A DNA stretch of 64,000 nucleotides. It comes from DASZQY01 sp963843565. Its GTDB lineage: Bacteria; Pseudomonadota; Alphaproteobacteria; Rhizobiales; Kaistiaceae. The notes under the pieces are model-generated. The model ran no database searches, was not told the DNA's origin, and saw nothing but the letters and a program-made list of their open reading frames with translations. Below, one piece after another: positions 19,611-28,575 of this stretch; the first letter of the stretch is position 1, and the number at the start of each line of letters is the position of its first letter. The stretch lies in NCBI GenBank assembly GCA_963843565.1, contig CAWJKY010000004.1, forward strand, positions 310,001 to 374,000, given 5' to 3'. The position numbers and the translations under genes were made by a program.

Positions 19611-19742
19611 CTACTTCCGCCAATTGTAGTACGTCGCCCCGCTGATCCCCGCCTTCCGGCAGATCTCGCCAACCGGCGTCCCTTCCTCGCCCTGGCGCAG
19701 AACGAACGCGAACTGCAACTCCTTGAACTTCGATCTCTTCAT
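19611..19742 (-). pseudogene. IS3-family transposase OrfA remnant
   Basis: A 43-codon frame starting MKRSKFKELQFAFVLRQGEE and ending ATYYNWRK then TAG. This is the N-terminal helix-turn-helix of an IS3-group OrfA (pattern xFxExQxxxxLxxxExGxxxxEICRKxGISxATYYNW). The usual coiled-coil tail and OrfB are absent, so only the 5' end of the element survives. It abuts the ParB-like remnant. Confidence 0.75.
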
Positions 19743-20091
19743 GGTCCTTCCCCGTCAAACGACCCAAGCCGCAAAACTGGAATCTTCCAACAAAGATCGA
19801 CCGAAAATGGGGAAGCAGGTCACTTCGGAGCGGCCATGCGCTCCCTTCCCGGCGACGGCGATTATGCGACGATTGAGGAGCGTGCCAACGACCTTGTGAG
19901 GCATGGGCGTCGATCCGACCTGGAAGGTCGTCTGCATGAGCTACAGCGACGACCTCGCTGATAAGCTGTCAGTGTTGACCAGCAGACGCGGTCGTCGCAC
20001 CAAGGAAAGGACCGCTCGAACGGCTGCACAACAATGAATTGTCATTCTCCAGCTTGGACGGTATTCTGGTTGTAGTTCGAGGGTACGCGTT
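19743..20091. other. Gap upstream of the eCIS regulator
   Basis: About 350 bp with no recognisable gene. The stretch from ~20030 is lower in GC than its surroundings and presumably carries the promoter of the BTAD regulator. I cannot assign -35/-10 boxes with confidence. Confidence 0.4.
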
Positions 20092-21072
20092 ATGGTGGCA
20101 ATCTCCACAGGCGGCTTCGGTTCGCTCCGGATACGTTGTCTGGGAGAACTTCGCATCCACAGGGCGCAGTCGGCCCTCACGCTTCCGATTTCGGGTAAGA
20201 CCCGCGAGGTCTTGGCCTATCTCCTCTTCAACGCCAACAAGGCGATCCGCCGCACGAGCCTGTCCAGTCTGATCTGGACCGATCGCGACGAACGTCGGTC
20301 CCGCGCGAACCTCAATACCGCTCTCTGGCGCATCAATCGAGCGTTGAAGACCGCTGATATCAAAGAAATCGACCTCAAGGTCAGTGGCGACGCGTTGACG
20401 CTTTCGCTCGACCAAGCCGTCTTCATCGACATCCGTGTCTTGGAAGCATCGGTGCGGGACGCACTCGCCGCCTTCGCGGGCGTCGATAAAGCGTGCCTCT
20501 CGTCCGGCCTGCGCGCAGCGCTGCTCGATATCTTCGTGCCCGAATGCGAAGGGTTTCTCCAAGACCTGGACAGCGAATGGGTGCTGGTCGAGCGCGAACG
20601 CCTCTTCAACCTGCAAATCAGGGGCCTCACGCTAATCATGCGGGACTTTGCGGAGAGCGGGCGGTTCGAGGAAGCCCTGGAACAGGGTCAGCGGGTGCTG
20701 CGCATGGATCCGCTGCACGAAAGTGTTCGACGTCAAGTGATGTGGCTGCACGTCCTTTGCGGCCATCAGGGCAATGCAATCCGCCAATATCGCGAATGTG
20801 CCCGCGTCCTCAAGGATGAGCTCGGCGTCTCTCCGATGCCAGAGACCCGAGCCCTGTATGAATACATACTTGCGCGAAGCAGCGCCGTAAAAGCCGCCGT
20901 CGTGGAGCGGCGAGGTGGCGGCCTTTCGGGAGCCGATTTTGGCGAAATGGACGCTGCAGCAAAGCCCATTGGCTTCGACGAGGATTTGGCCCGGCTCCGG
21001 AGTCTCCTCTCACACCTCAACAGCCGGAAGCAATCGGTCTTCTCGGCCCTCGCCGAAATCGGCGCCACCTGA
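20092..21072 (+). CDS. BTAD-domain (SARP-like) transcriptional regulator
   Basis: A 326-aa protein. Residues ~12-95 form an OmpR/PhoB-type winged helix (LRIRCLGELRIH start, TREVLAYLLFNANKAIRRTSLSSLIW). Residues ~110-265 form a bacterial transcriptional activation domain of TPR-like helices (DFAESGRFEEALEQGQRVL; CARVLKDELGVSPMPETRALY). The ~60-residue tail carries no known domain. Such regulators activate adjacent clusters. This one is encoded directly upstream, on the same strand as the sheath operon and separated from it by ~270 bp, so it is the best candidate regulator of the eCIS. There is no receiver domain and no ATPase domain. Confidence 0.85.
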   Translation: MVAISTGGFGSLRIRCLGELRIHRAQSALTLPISGKTREVLAYLLFNANKAIRRTSLSSLIWTDRDERRSRANLNTALWRINRALKTADIKEIDLKVSGDALTLSLDQAVFIDIRVLEASVRDALAAFAGVDKACLSSGLRAALLDIFVPECEGFLQDLDSEWVLVERERLFNLQIRGLTLIMRDFAESGRFEEALEQGQRVLRMDPLHESVRRQVMWLHVLCGHQGNAIRQYRECARVLKDELGVSPMPETRALYEYILARSSAVKAAVVERRGGGLSGADFGEMDAAAKPIGFDEDLARLRSLLSHLNSRKQSVFSALAEIGAT

Positions 21073-21339
21073 GACCCCGACCCGGCAAGACAAGAATCTC
21101 GTGCGCCTCGTCGATCAGCCGCACCGCCGAGCGCCCCGCTCGCGCCGATCGTAAGTCTCTGATCTGTCTCGCCTGTGATCGTGCAGTAACACCGAGAGTG
21201 TGCAATGCCGACACTGGCGACATACGGACAATAGTCACCGGTGAGGAGGATCAGCCGCCGGAACAACAACCTGGAATTCCAGCGGGCCTAGCCTCCTTCG
21301 ATCGCGTCAGGTGCTGTTGCTGAGGAGAGCTTCTCCGGA

Positions 21340-21567
21340 ATGAGTCCCGCACCAAGCAAGGAACTCGATCCGGTCGAGGAGTATCACTCTTTTGTGGTGC
21401 GCATTCGCGCTGTGCCGGAGCGCGCTGGCGTCTCGGCGAGGCCGGCCGTTGCGATCCGCGTCGAATACGTCAACGAACGAAAGGCAATGCATTTCAGCGA
21501 ACTGACCAGCGCATTCGAATTCATCGCCAGCACGGTCCGCCGAAATTTCCACCAACCCGATCCGTGA
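21340..21567 (+). CDS. Small protein leading the eCIS operon
   Basis: A 75-aa protein with no domain I recognise. It is charged and contains AVAIRVEYVNERKAMHFSEL then TSAFEFIASTVRRNF, predicted as a beta strand followed by a helix. It lies 22 bp upstream of the sheath gene on the same strand, so it is probably co-transcribed and may be the first gene of the structural operon. The ATG at 21340 has only a weak ribosome-binding site (CCGG). Confidence 0.6.
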   Translation: MSPAPSKELDPVEEYHSFVVRIRAVPERAGVSARPAVAIRVEYVNERKAMHFSELTSAFEFIASTVRRNFHQPDP

Positions 21568-21589
21568 GCCAGGAGCAGAAGCGAGAGCC

Positions 21590-23575
21590 ATGTACCAGCA
21601 CCCGGGCGTCTATATCGAGGAAATTCCGAGCGGCACGATGCCGATCGAGGCGGCGAGCACGTCGACGGCGTTGATCGTCGGCTATGCCACCAAGGGGTCG
21701 CTCAACACGCCGACCCTGTTGTTCAACTTCGACCAATACGCCAGCCAGTTCGGCGGCCTCGTCGACTTCAACGGTTCGAGCATTGGCCAGACCGTCGACT
21801 ACATGGGCCACTCGGTCCGCGCGTTCTTCGACAACGGCGGCACCAAGGCCTACATCGTGCGCCTGGCCGGCGTGAACAACGCGCCCTCGACGGCCAAATT
21901 GATCGTCCCGCTGGCGAGTGCCGCAAGCCCCGCCGACATCAACCAATATCTCAGCATCGAGGGGCTCAATCCCGGGGTCTGGGCGGACGGCCTCGAATTC
22001 CACGCCGACGCCATCGCCGACGTGGTTCCGGCGCGCTACACCGTCTCGATCGGCCGCACCGACCGCCAAGGCCGGTTCGTCGCCTCCGAGACCTTCACCG
22101 ACGTCTCGCTCGATCCGGCCGACCTGCAGGATTTCGCCGGCACGCAGATCAACGGTGTGTCAAAGCTCGTCAAAATCGAGCCGATGACGCTGAAGGACAT
22201 CCCCGCCGGCGACAAGACCCAGTACATGATCGGCTCGCTGACCAGCGGCGACCTGACTCAATTGAGGGTGTCCGATCTTGCCGGCCTCGACAGCAAGGGC
22301 TTCAAGGTCGACTGCGGCAGCGAAACCGTGGCCGTGGCGCTGGCAGCCGCCAATGGCCTCGATTCGCTTGACGAAGTGGCGGCCCAGATCCAGACCGAGG
22401 TCCGCGGCGCCACGGTCAGCCCAGCCAATCCAAGGACGGCTTTCACCTGCGTTGTCGAGAATGGCCGCCTGGTCCTGCGGGCGGGCATTCCGGCCGCGGG
22501 CGCTCAGGTCGTCGTCTCGGCGCCCAACTTTGCGGCAGACGACGCGCGTGCGACCCTCAAGCTCGACATCGCCGCGGCGGCGCCGAACAAGGCCACCGCG
22601 GTCACCGGCAGCCAGGCCTTCATGGCGACCTTCTCCAACACGTCGGTGGCGACGCTTGCCGCCGGCAATGACGGCAGCCTGCCAGTCGCGGCCGATTACG
22701 AAGCGCTGATGCCGCAGCTCCGCAAGATCCGTGACATCAGCATCATCATCCTTCCCGGCCGGAGCTGGTCGAGCGCCAACCTCGCCGACACCAGCATCAT
22801 CCAGACCTTCCTTGCTCACGTCGAGCAGATGAAGAACCGGATGCTGATCATCGATCCGGACCAAGGCCTGGAATTTACCTCCTCGCTCAGCTTCACCAGT
22901 CAGGGCTTCCCGACCTCGACCTACACCGCCGCCTACTATCCGTGGCTTGAGGTCGCCAATCCCTTCTACGACGCGGAGCTTGCGGCCGATCACCCGCGCA
23001 CCGTGCGGGTACCGCCCTCCGGTTTCGCCGCCGGACTGTGGGGACGGACCGACGGACGCCGCGGCGTGTGGAAGGCGCCAGCCGGGGTGCAGGCGACACT
23101 CATCGGCGCCGCCTCGACCCTGGTGAAGATCGGCGACGAGGAGCAAGATCAACTCAACCCGGTCGGTCTCAACTGCTACCGCCGTATTATCTCGGACATC
23201 GTCATCTGGGGAAGCCGGACCCTCGCCACCAAGGCGGATCCGGAGTGGCGGTACGTGCCCGTGCGGCGCACCGCGATGATGCTCGAGGAGAGCATCTACC
23301 AGGGCATCCAATGGGCGGTGTTTGAGCCAAACGAACACCGCCTGTGGTCGTCGCTGCGCCTCAATATCGGGGCGTTCATGGATACGCTCTTCCGCGCCGG
23401 AGCCTTCCAGGGAACCAAGGCGTCCGACGCCTATTTCGTCCGCTGCGGCCTTGGCGACACGATGACCCAGGCCGAAATCGATGCGGGCCAAGTGATTGTG
23501 ATCGTCGGCTTCGCCCCGCTGAAACCGGCCGAATTTGTCATCGTCCGCATTCAGCAGATCGTCGGCAAATCATAA
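21590..23575 (+). CDS. eCIS contractile sheath protein (phage tail sheath family)
   Basis: A 661-aa protein starting MYQHPGVYIEEIPSG, the hallmark N-terminus of phage/eCIS sheath subunits (T4 gp18, Afp2, Pvc2). The C-terminal domain has the family blocks YYPWLEVANPF, RVPPSGFAAGLWGRTD, GVWKAPAGV and LNPVGLNCYR, and IVIVGFAPLKPAEFVIVRIQ forms the terminal beta strands that link neighbouring subunits. At 661 aa it is longer than the ~360-480 aa of Afp/Pvc sheaths. The extra length is an inserted domain at about residues 150-350. Only one sheath gene is present. It would form the outer contractile tube. Confidence 0.96.
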   Translation: MYQHPGVYIEEIPSGTMPIEAASTSTALIVGYATKGSLNTPTLLFNFDQYASQFGGLVDFNGSSIGQTVDYMGHSVRAFFDNGGTKAYIVRLAGVNNAPSTAKLIVPLASAASPADINQYLSIEGLNPGVWADGLEFHADAIADVVPARYTVSIGRTDRQGRFVASETFTDVSLDPADLQDFAGTQINGVSKLVKIEPMTLKDIPAGDKTQYMIGSLTSGDLTQLRVSDLAGLDSKGFKVDCGSETVAVALAAANGLDSLDEVAAQIQTEVRGATVSPANPRTAFTCVVENGRLVLRAGIPAAGAQVVVSAPNFAADDARATLKLDIAAAAPNKATAVTGSQAFMATFSNTSVATLAAGNDGSLPVAADYEALMPQLRKIRDISIIILPGRSWSSANLADTSIIQTFLAHVEQMKNRMLIIDPDQGLEFTSSLSFTSQGFPTSTYTAAYYPWLEVANPFYDAELAADHPRTVRVPPSGFAAGLWGRTDGRRGVWKAPAGVQATLIGAASTLVKIGDEEQDQLNPVGLNCYRRIISDIVIWGSRTLATKADPEWRYVPVRRTAMMLEESIYQGIQWAVFEPNEHRLWSSLRLNIGAFMDTLFRAGAFQGTKASDAYFVRCGLGDTMTQAEIDAGQVIVIVGFAPLKPAEFVIVRIQQIVGKS

Positions 23576-23593
23576 GTCCCGGAGGAACGAGCG

Positions 23594-24103
23594 ATGGCAG
23601 CGCCCCTATTTCCGGTCAATACCCAACGCTACGACCCGTACCGGACATTCAAGTTCCAGGTCCTCATCGACGGCCAGCCAGTCGCGGGCCTCAGCAAGAT
23701 GTCGGCGCTGAAGAAATCGACCGAGGTGGTCGAGTGGCGCACCGCCGGCGATCCGTCGTTCCAGCGCAAGCTGCCGGGCGGCACAAAGTACGAGGCAATC
23801 ACGCTCGAGCAGGGCCTCACACACGACACAGTGTTCGAGCGCTGGGCCAATCTCGTCAACAACATTGAGGGCGACGGCGGCATGTCGCTCCTACAGTACC
23901 GCAAGCAGATCGTCGTCAATGTGCTCAACCTGCAGGGCTCGGTTGTGCTTTCCTACAAGATCTTTCGCGCCTGGGTTTCCGAGTTTCAGACGCTGCCCGA
24001 TCTCGACGCCCATGCCATGAACACGGTCGGCATCCAGACGCTGAAGATCGAGCACGAGGGCTGGCAGCGCGACTCGGCGGTGCCGGAGCCGACGGAGGCT
24101 TGA
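23594..24103 (+). CDS. eCIS inner tube protein (gp19/Afp1 family)
   Basis: A 169-aa phage tail tube-family protein. It starts PLFPVNTQRYDPYRTFKFQV and carries GLSKMSALKKSTEVVEWRTAG and KYEAITLEQGLTHD, the conserved N-terminal strands of T4-like tubes and Afp1/Pvc1. It is preceded by GGAGGAACGAGCG. It forms the hexameric inner tube that carries cargo and lies 18 bp downstream of the sheath gene, as in most eCIS. Only one tube gene is present; Pvc/Afp have two or more. Confidence 0.95.
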   Translation: MAAPLFPVNTQRYDPYRTFKFQVLIDGQPVAGLSKMSALKKSTEVVEWRTAGDPSFQRKLPGGTKYEAITLEQGLTHDTVFERWANLVNNIEGDGGMSLLQYRKQIVVNVLNLQGSVVLSYKIFRAWVSEFQTLPDLDAHAMNTVGIQTLKIEHEGWQRDSAVPEPTEA

Positions 24104-24104
24104 G

Positions 24105-24920
24105 ATGGCGGCGCTTCCCGGTGGCCTCGCCCGCGCGGACGGCGGCATCGACCGCGACTTTGCCTGGCGGCCGATCGATGGGGGCGTCGAGATGGCGCTC
24201 GCCGAGGCCGCGCGGAGCGGCGCCACGCCCGAAGCCGTGTCGAGGGCGCTCGCTGGGACACTGGCGACGCTTGGCGGAGAACCGGTGACGCGCGATCTGG
24301 TCGACACGCTATCGGTGCCGGACCGGCGCTACCTGATGATCGAACTGGCCAGGGCCCTTGGCCTCTCATACGTCTGGTCCACCCATGTCTGCCAGGCCTG
24401 TGGCGCGCCTTTCGACTACGCGCTCGACCTCGCCGCTCTGCCGGTCGAGCCGGCCGGAGACGGCTATCCCACCGCAACCGTGATGACGGAGCGTGGGTTG
24501 TTGCGCCTGCGGGTGCCCAGCGGCGCCGACCAGATTCGCATCGCACCTTCGGCGAGCGACGCGGCTGCGGCGAGGCAACTGACGAGCCTCTGCCTTGTGC
24601 ACGAAGGTGATGACGGCGACGAGGCACTCTCCGACCTGTCGGACGACGACATCGCGGCGGTAGACGCCGCGCTGGAGGAGATAGCGCCGAAGATTCCCTG
24701 GGCGATCAATGCGCGCTGCGCGGAATGCGAGGCCGCCAACGTCATTCCCATCGCCACGGCCGGGTGGCTGACGCGCATGGCGGACGGCCCGACCGGCGAT
24801 GTCCACGAGATCGCCTTCGCCTATGGCTGGAGCGAGCGCGACATCCTGGCGCTGCCACGCGAAGAACGCCTCCGCTACCTGGCGCTGATCCGCGCCGGGC
24901 GCGACAGGCTGGTGGGCTGA
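24105..24920 (+). CDS. T4 baseplate-chaperone-like protein with a zinc-ribbon
   Basis: A 271-aa protein starting 1 bp after the tube stop. The N-terminus is helical. CQACGAPFDY (about residue 98) and CAECEAANV (about residue 205) each give a CxxC, so the pair could coordinate zinc. The C-terminal ADGPTGDVHEIAFAYGWSE then DILALPREERLRYL is the pattern seen in tail-gene proteins annotated as T4-type baseplate/assembly chaperones in eCIS loci. A structural or assembly role is inferred from this resemblance and the position between tube and cap genes. The function has not been read from a catalytic motif. Confidence 0.72.
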   Translation: MAALPGGLARADGGIDRDFAWRPIDGGVEMALAEAARSGATPEAVSRALAGTLATLGGEPVTRDLVDTLSVPDRRYLMIELARALGLSYVWSTHVCQACGAPFDYALDLAALPVEPAGDGYPTATVMTERGLLRLRVPSGADQIRIAPSASDAAAARQLTSLCLVHEGDDGDEALSDLSDDDIAAVDAALEEIAPKIPWAINARCAECEAANVIPIATAGWLTRMADGPTGDVHEIAFAYGWSERDILALPREERLRYLALIRAGRDRLVG

Positions 24921-24922
24921 CC

Positions 24923-25894
24923 ATGGCCGACCTCCCGCACACAGTCCATCCGTTTGACGGCTTCCTGTCCGCAGTTGTCGCCGACAGCCGCGCCACCTTG
25001 CCAGGCCGTCCGGAGCCGTTTGACTTGGGGGTCGAAGAGTCGACCGAAATGGCTGTCGAGGACGTTGTCGGCCCACCGGCACGCTTCACCCAGAGAGCAC
25101 ACCGGCAGGCGCGGGGAGCCTCCCCTTCGTCGCGTGGCGGCCAGTCCCCTCGGGAGCCTGATCAGGCGTCGAGCAACTTGGGCATTGCCTCGGGTGTGCC
25201 GACAAGGTCCGACTTGGCCATCGATGCTGAGCCAGCCACCGCTCACGATCCGTCGCCTGTGCGCTCGGTTACCGCCCCTTCCCCCCTCTCTTCGCCCGAG
25301 GTGACCGTCGAACGGCGCCCGGCCGTGGCGCAGCAGACAGCGTCGACCACAAGCATGCCCGCTCAGCCAGGACCGCGCGGTCGCGGCGCGGCCTTTCGCG
25401 AAGCGCGCGCGTCGATTGGCGCTGAGCCGGCAACGATCGTTTCTAGCCATCGCGCACCCCCGCAGCCGTCGTTGCGCGGCGGGCAGTTCCCGGCCACGCC
25501 GAGCGCCGAGGGCTTCGCCGCCACTCCCACCACGTCACAAAGCTTGCCTGCCGACGCCGAACCGACGGCCGGGCGGCCTCAGAGCCCGTCGCCTCCCGAG
25601 AAGCAACGGGAGCCCAACCCGCGCACGCTTTCCCCGGGCGACCCCGCCGCCTCCCTCGCCTCGCCGAGCCTCTCGCAACCGCGGCCTGGTTTGCATGCAC
25701 CGCTCCCGGCGGCGGCGCCTGTATTCAAGACGCCGGCCAACTGGCCTCCGGCTCGGCCGCAACCGGCCGTCCAAATCGGCACGCTCGACATCTGCATCGA
25801 AGCGTCGAAGCCGCAGCGGCAGGCGCCTTCAAGCCAGCCGGTGCGCTATCGCGGCAGCGACCTTCTTAGCCGGCTCTACCTCAGACGGGTGTGA
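24923..25894 (+). CDS. Disordered Pro/Ser-rich eCIS protein with conserved C-terminal tag
   Basis: A 323-aa protein rich in Pro, Ser, Ala, Arg and Thr, with no predicted fold over about residues 45-280. Only the end looks ordered: VQIGTLDICIEA (about residues 283-294), then LLSRLYLRRV. A comparable I-G-x-(I/L)-(D/E)-(V/I) tag near the C-terminus, followed by a short basic end, is common in the unassigned protein next to DUF4255 genes in tail-like clusters. No tape-measure-like coiled coil is seen. It could be a linker, a chaperone or a cargo adapter. The start at 24923 lies 2 bp after the upstream stop. Confidence is in the gene being real rather than in any function. Confidence 0.7.
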   Translation: MADLPHTVHPFDGFLSAVVADSRATLPGRPEPFDLGVEESTEMAVEDVVGPPARFTQRAHRQARGASPSSRGGQSPREPDQASSNLGIASGVPTRSDLAIDAEPATAHDPSPVRSVTAPSPLSSPEVTVERRPAVAQQTASTTSMPAQPGPRGRGAAFREARASIGAEPATIVSSHRAPPQPSLRGGQFPATPSAEGFAATPTTSQSLPADAEPTAGRPQSPSPPEKQREPNPRTLSPGDPAASLASPSLSQPRPGLHAPLPAAAPVFKTPANWPPARPQPAVQIGTLDICIEASKPQRQAPSSQPVRYRGSDLLSRLYLRRV

Positions 25895-25968
25895 TGCGTA
25901 GCGCGTTTGACCCGTTCCAGCGCTTGCGGATCCGGCCCGGCCGGGCCCAAGGGACGCGAGTGTGAGCC

Positions 25969-27021
25969 ATGGGCGCGCCCGGCCCCTCGACGCTGTCGAT
26001 TATCAGCGGCGTCATCCGCCAGCGGCTGAAGTCTGGCGCGTTCAGGGACGTGACCAATTTCGACGTGACCGTCGACCGGCCGGCCGGCGCGGCGAAAAGC
26101 CAACAGGAGGCGACCGGCGGCAGCATCCTCAACCTCTTCTTCTACCGGATCGAGCCATCGCGCTTCTACGCCGACGGCGGCGCCCATGACCGCTGGTTCA
26201 TCCGGCTCCATTGCCTGGTAACCGCATTCTCGACGGCCGAGACGATCGACGATCCCGATTCCAACGGGACGATCGTCGTTCCCGAGGGCGAGATCGACCT
26301 GCGCGTCCTCGGCGAGGTTCTACGCTATTTCAACGAAAACCCGGTCATCATTCCGCAGACGCCCGAGGAGGACGTCGGCGCTAGCTTGCAGATGGTCCTC
26401 ATCGAGCTCACCAGCCAGGAAATCAACCAGATCTGGTCGACCCAGGGCGATCTGCCCTACCGCACGTCGCTCCTCTACGAGATCGCGCTGCTGCCGATCA
26501 AGCCGAGGGTCTACGCCGTGCCGCCTTTGCCCGTGGTCGCCGGCGGGCTGAGCACCGCTATGCACGCCCAAATGAAGGCCGCGACGCAACCGTCGCCACC
26601 GTCGGTGTGGGTGAGCCCGAGGATCGAGACCGGCACGGAGGACGACTGGGCGCCCGCGCTTGCCTTCGTGAGCGGCAATGTCGCCACCCAGAGCCTCTCG
26701 CTTGCCTCGGCGCCGGGCCTGACTGTCGAGGTTTGGCTGGCGGGATGGAGCGGCGTGGCGGTCACGCTCGTCTGGGAGAGCGTCGACGAGGGCGTCTGGG
26801 CGCCCGTTGCCGCGGGTGGGACGGTCCCGGCGGTGATCGCTGCCCAGCCGGTCCCACCAGGAAACAACGTGATCGACCCGACCCAGGCCGCCGCCGCGAT
26901 GACGCTTGAGGTGGCCGTCCCGGTCAACGCCCCCACCCAGCTCCTGCTTCATGCAGAGCGGAGGCTTACCGACAAAAAGGTCCTCAAAAGCAATCCCCTC
27001 ATACTGACGGTGACGACGTGA
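25969..27021 (+). CDS. DUF4255 (Pvc16 N-terminal domain) cap protein
   Basis: A 350-aa protein. Residues 1-185 match the DUF4255/Pvc16 N-terminal domain: STLSIISGVIRQRL, NLFFYRIEPSRFY, EVLRYFNENPVI and LPYRTSLLYEIALLPI. Afp16/Pvc16 proteins cap the tail tube and sheath and determine its end. The C-terminal 160 residues form an Ig-like extension (VSPRIETGTEDDWAPA onward). It overlaps the AAA gene by 4 bp (GTGA). The 75-bp gap upstream has nothing clear. Confidence 0.88.
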   Translation: MGAPGPSTLSIISGVIRQRLKSGAFRDVTNFDVTVDRPAGAAKSQQEATGGSILNLFFYRIEPSRFYADGGAHDRWFIRLHCLVTAFSTAETIDDPDSNGTIVVPEGEIDLRVLGEVLRYFNENPVIIPQTPEEDVGASLQMVLIELTSQEINQIWSTQGDLPYRTSLLYEIALLPIKPRVYAVPPLPVVAGGLSTAMHAQMKAATQPSPPSVWVSPRIETGTEDDWAPALAFVSGNVATQSLSLASAPGLTVEVWLAGWSGVAVTLVWESVDEGVWAPVAAGGTVPAVIAAQPVPPGNNVIDPTQAAAAMTLEVAVPVNAPTQLLLHAERRLTDKKVLKSNPLILTVTT

Positions 27022-28361
27022 ACCACGCCGCGCTTGCCGCCGAATGGAAGCGCATCGAGTGTCTCTGCGACATTGCCCAAGATTCGCGCCAAGGGAGGGA
27101 GCCCTCCGCCGAGCGGCTCGAACGGCTGAAGGCGCTCCAGGCGGAGGTCACGGCAGCGCGGGCCGAGGGCGCCTGGAACGCGCTCGGCGGCGCCGGTCTC
27201 AACCCGCTTGCTCTCGACGTCATTGCCTGCGTTGCCGCGCCGGAAATTTCGCACGTGGCGGCCTACGCCTATGCCGGGCTCGACGCCGACCCGGCGACCC
27301 AGGCGCCGACCAAGCGGCTAATCCAAGCGTTGCTGTCGCTGGAGCCGGACGACGTGCCCGCGTTCAACGGAGAGCTTTCGCCCGAGGCGCCGCTGAGGAC
27401 ACGCGGCCTGGTTGTCGTCGGGCAGGCGGGAATGGCCGGCACCGTCGCCATGGGCCACGCGCTCCGCCGGGCGCTCTTCGGCGATAGCGATCCGTCGACG
27501 CCCCCCGGGACCGTCCAGGTGCGTCGGACCGCCGGCTGGAACGATCTCATCGTCTCGGACCAATGCCGACGGATGCTCAAGGAATTTTGCGCCTTCATCC
27601 GCCACCGCGGCCGAGTGGAGGACGATTGGCGCGGCAAGCGGCGCGGCGGGCCGGTGGCGCTGTTCAGTGGACCGTCCGGGACCGGCAAGACGCTCGCCGC
27701 GACGGTTCTCGCGACCGAACTCGAGGTACCGCTTTTCCGCGCCGACCTCGGGCTTCTGGTCAGCAAATATATCGGCGAGACCGAGAAGAACCTCAACGCG
27801 CTGTTCGACGCCCTCGACAGCAGTGACTGCATCCTGCTGTTCGACGAGTCCGACGCCCTGTTTGGCCGCCGCGGCGAGGTCAAGGACGCGCGCGATCGCT
27901 ACGCCAACATGGAGGTTTCGCACCTCCTCACACGCATCGAAAACCAGAATTGCCCCTGTCTTTTGACGACGAACCTTCGGACCTCGATCGACTCTGGTTT
28001 TCTGCGGCGCTTTCAGATCGTTGTCGACTTTCCGCTGCCCGGCCAGGCCGAGCGCCGGACGATGTGGCGCCGCCACATCCCTCAGCGTGCACCGCTGGCC
28101 AAGGATGTCGATCTCGACCTTCTGGCGCGGCACACCGCCCTAACCGGGGCGGGGATCGAGAACGCCGCCTTGCACGCCGCGTACATGGCGGCCGCGCGTG
28201 GCGGCGCGATTTCCATGGGCCTGCTGGCGCAAGGGGTCTGGCGCGAGCTGTCCAAGGACGGGGCGCGGCACGCTCTTTCCGACCTCGGCCCGCTCGCCGT
28301 CTATCTCAAGGGAGTAAAGGATGCTGACGATCGATCGGCTGGTGCTCAGGCTGCCGAGTGA
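27018..28361 (+). CDS. AAA+ ATPase of the eCIS (Afp15/Pvc15-like)
   Basis: A 447-aa protein with a C-terminal AAA+ module. Walker A is GPSGTGKT (residues 218-225), Walker B is ILLFDESDALF (about 272-282), and LLTTNLRTSIDSGFLRRF is the sensor/arginine-finger region. The N-terminal ~200 residues resemble the helical domain of Pvc15-type ATPases. The family is required for eCIS assembly, or for loading toxin into particles in the Photorhabdus PVC. The start is a GTG at 27018 overlapping the DUF4255 stop. The GTG and overlap suggest coupled translation. Confidence 0.92.
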   Translation: MNHAALAAEWKRIECLCDIAQDSRQGREPSAERLERLKALQAEVTAARAEGAWNALGGAGLNPLALDVIACVAAPEISHVAAYAYAGLDADPATQAPTKRLIQALLSLEPDDVPAFNGELSPEAPLRTRGLVVVGQAGMAGTVAMGHALRRALFGDSDPSTPPGTVQVRRTAGWNDLIVSDQCRRMLKEFCAFIRHRGRVEDDWRGKRRGGPVALFSGPSGTGKTLAATVLATELEVPLFRADLGLLVSKYIGETEKNLNALFDALDSSDCILLFDESDALFGRRGEVKDARDRYANMEVSHLLTRIENQNCPCLLTTNLRTSIDSGFLRRFQIVVDFPLPGQAERRTMWRRHIPQRAPLAKDVDLDLLARHTALTGAGIENAALHAAYMAAARGGAISMGLLAQGVWRELSKDGARHALSDLGPLAVYLKGVKDADDRSAGAQAAE

Positions 28362-28575
28362 GTTTGCCCGGCGCGGTGACGGGATTGGACGCGCCATCGG
28401 CGCGGCGCTCACCGAGTTGCGGCCGGGCCAGGCGGCCGACCAGGCACGTCTGGCGGTGCGTCTCGGCAGCATCTCTCCGGCGACGAGCGACCGGGCGATC
28501 GCGGAGACTGTCGCACGCTCCGTCGCGACCGAGCTTGGTGCCGCCAATTCCAGTTCGACGAAGAAGTTGCCATGA
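28321..28575 (+). CDS. Small helical eCIS protein
   Basis: An 84-aa protein, mostly alpha-helical by composition (LRLPSEFARRGDGIGRAIGAAL; AIAETVARSVATELG). No family was recognised. Its ATG at 28321 follows GGGAGTAAAGG but overlaps the end of the AAA gene by 41 bp. Its TGA overlaps the ATG of the next gene by 4 bp. Tight packing on both sides supports a real gene. In many eCIS loci a short protein of this size sits next to the ATPase. Confidence 0.7.
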   Translation: MLTIDRLVLRLPSEFARRGDGIGRAIGAALTELRPGQAADQARLAVRLGSISPATSDRAIAETVARSVATELGAANSSSTKKLP

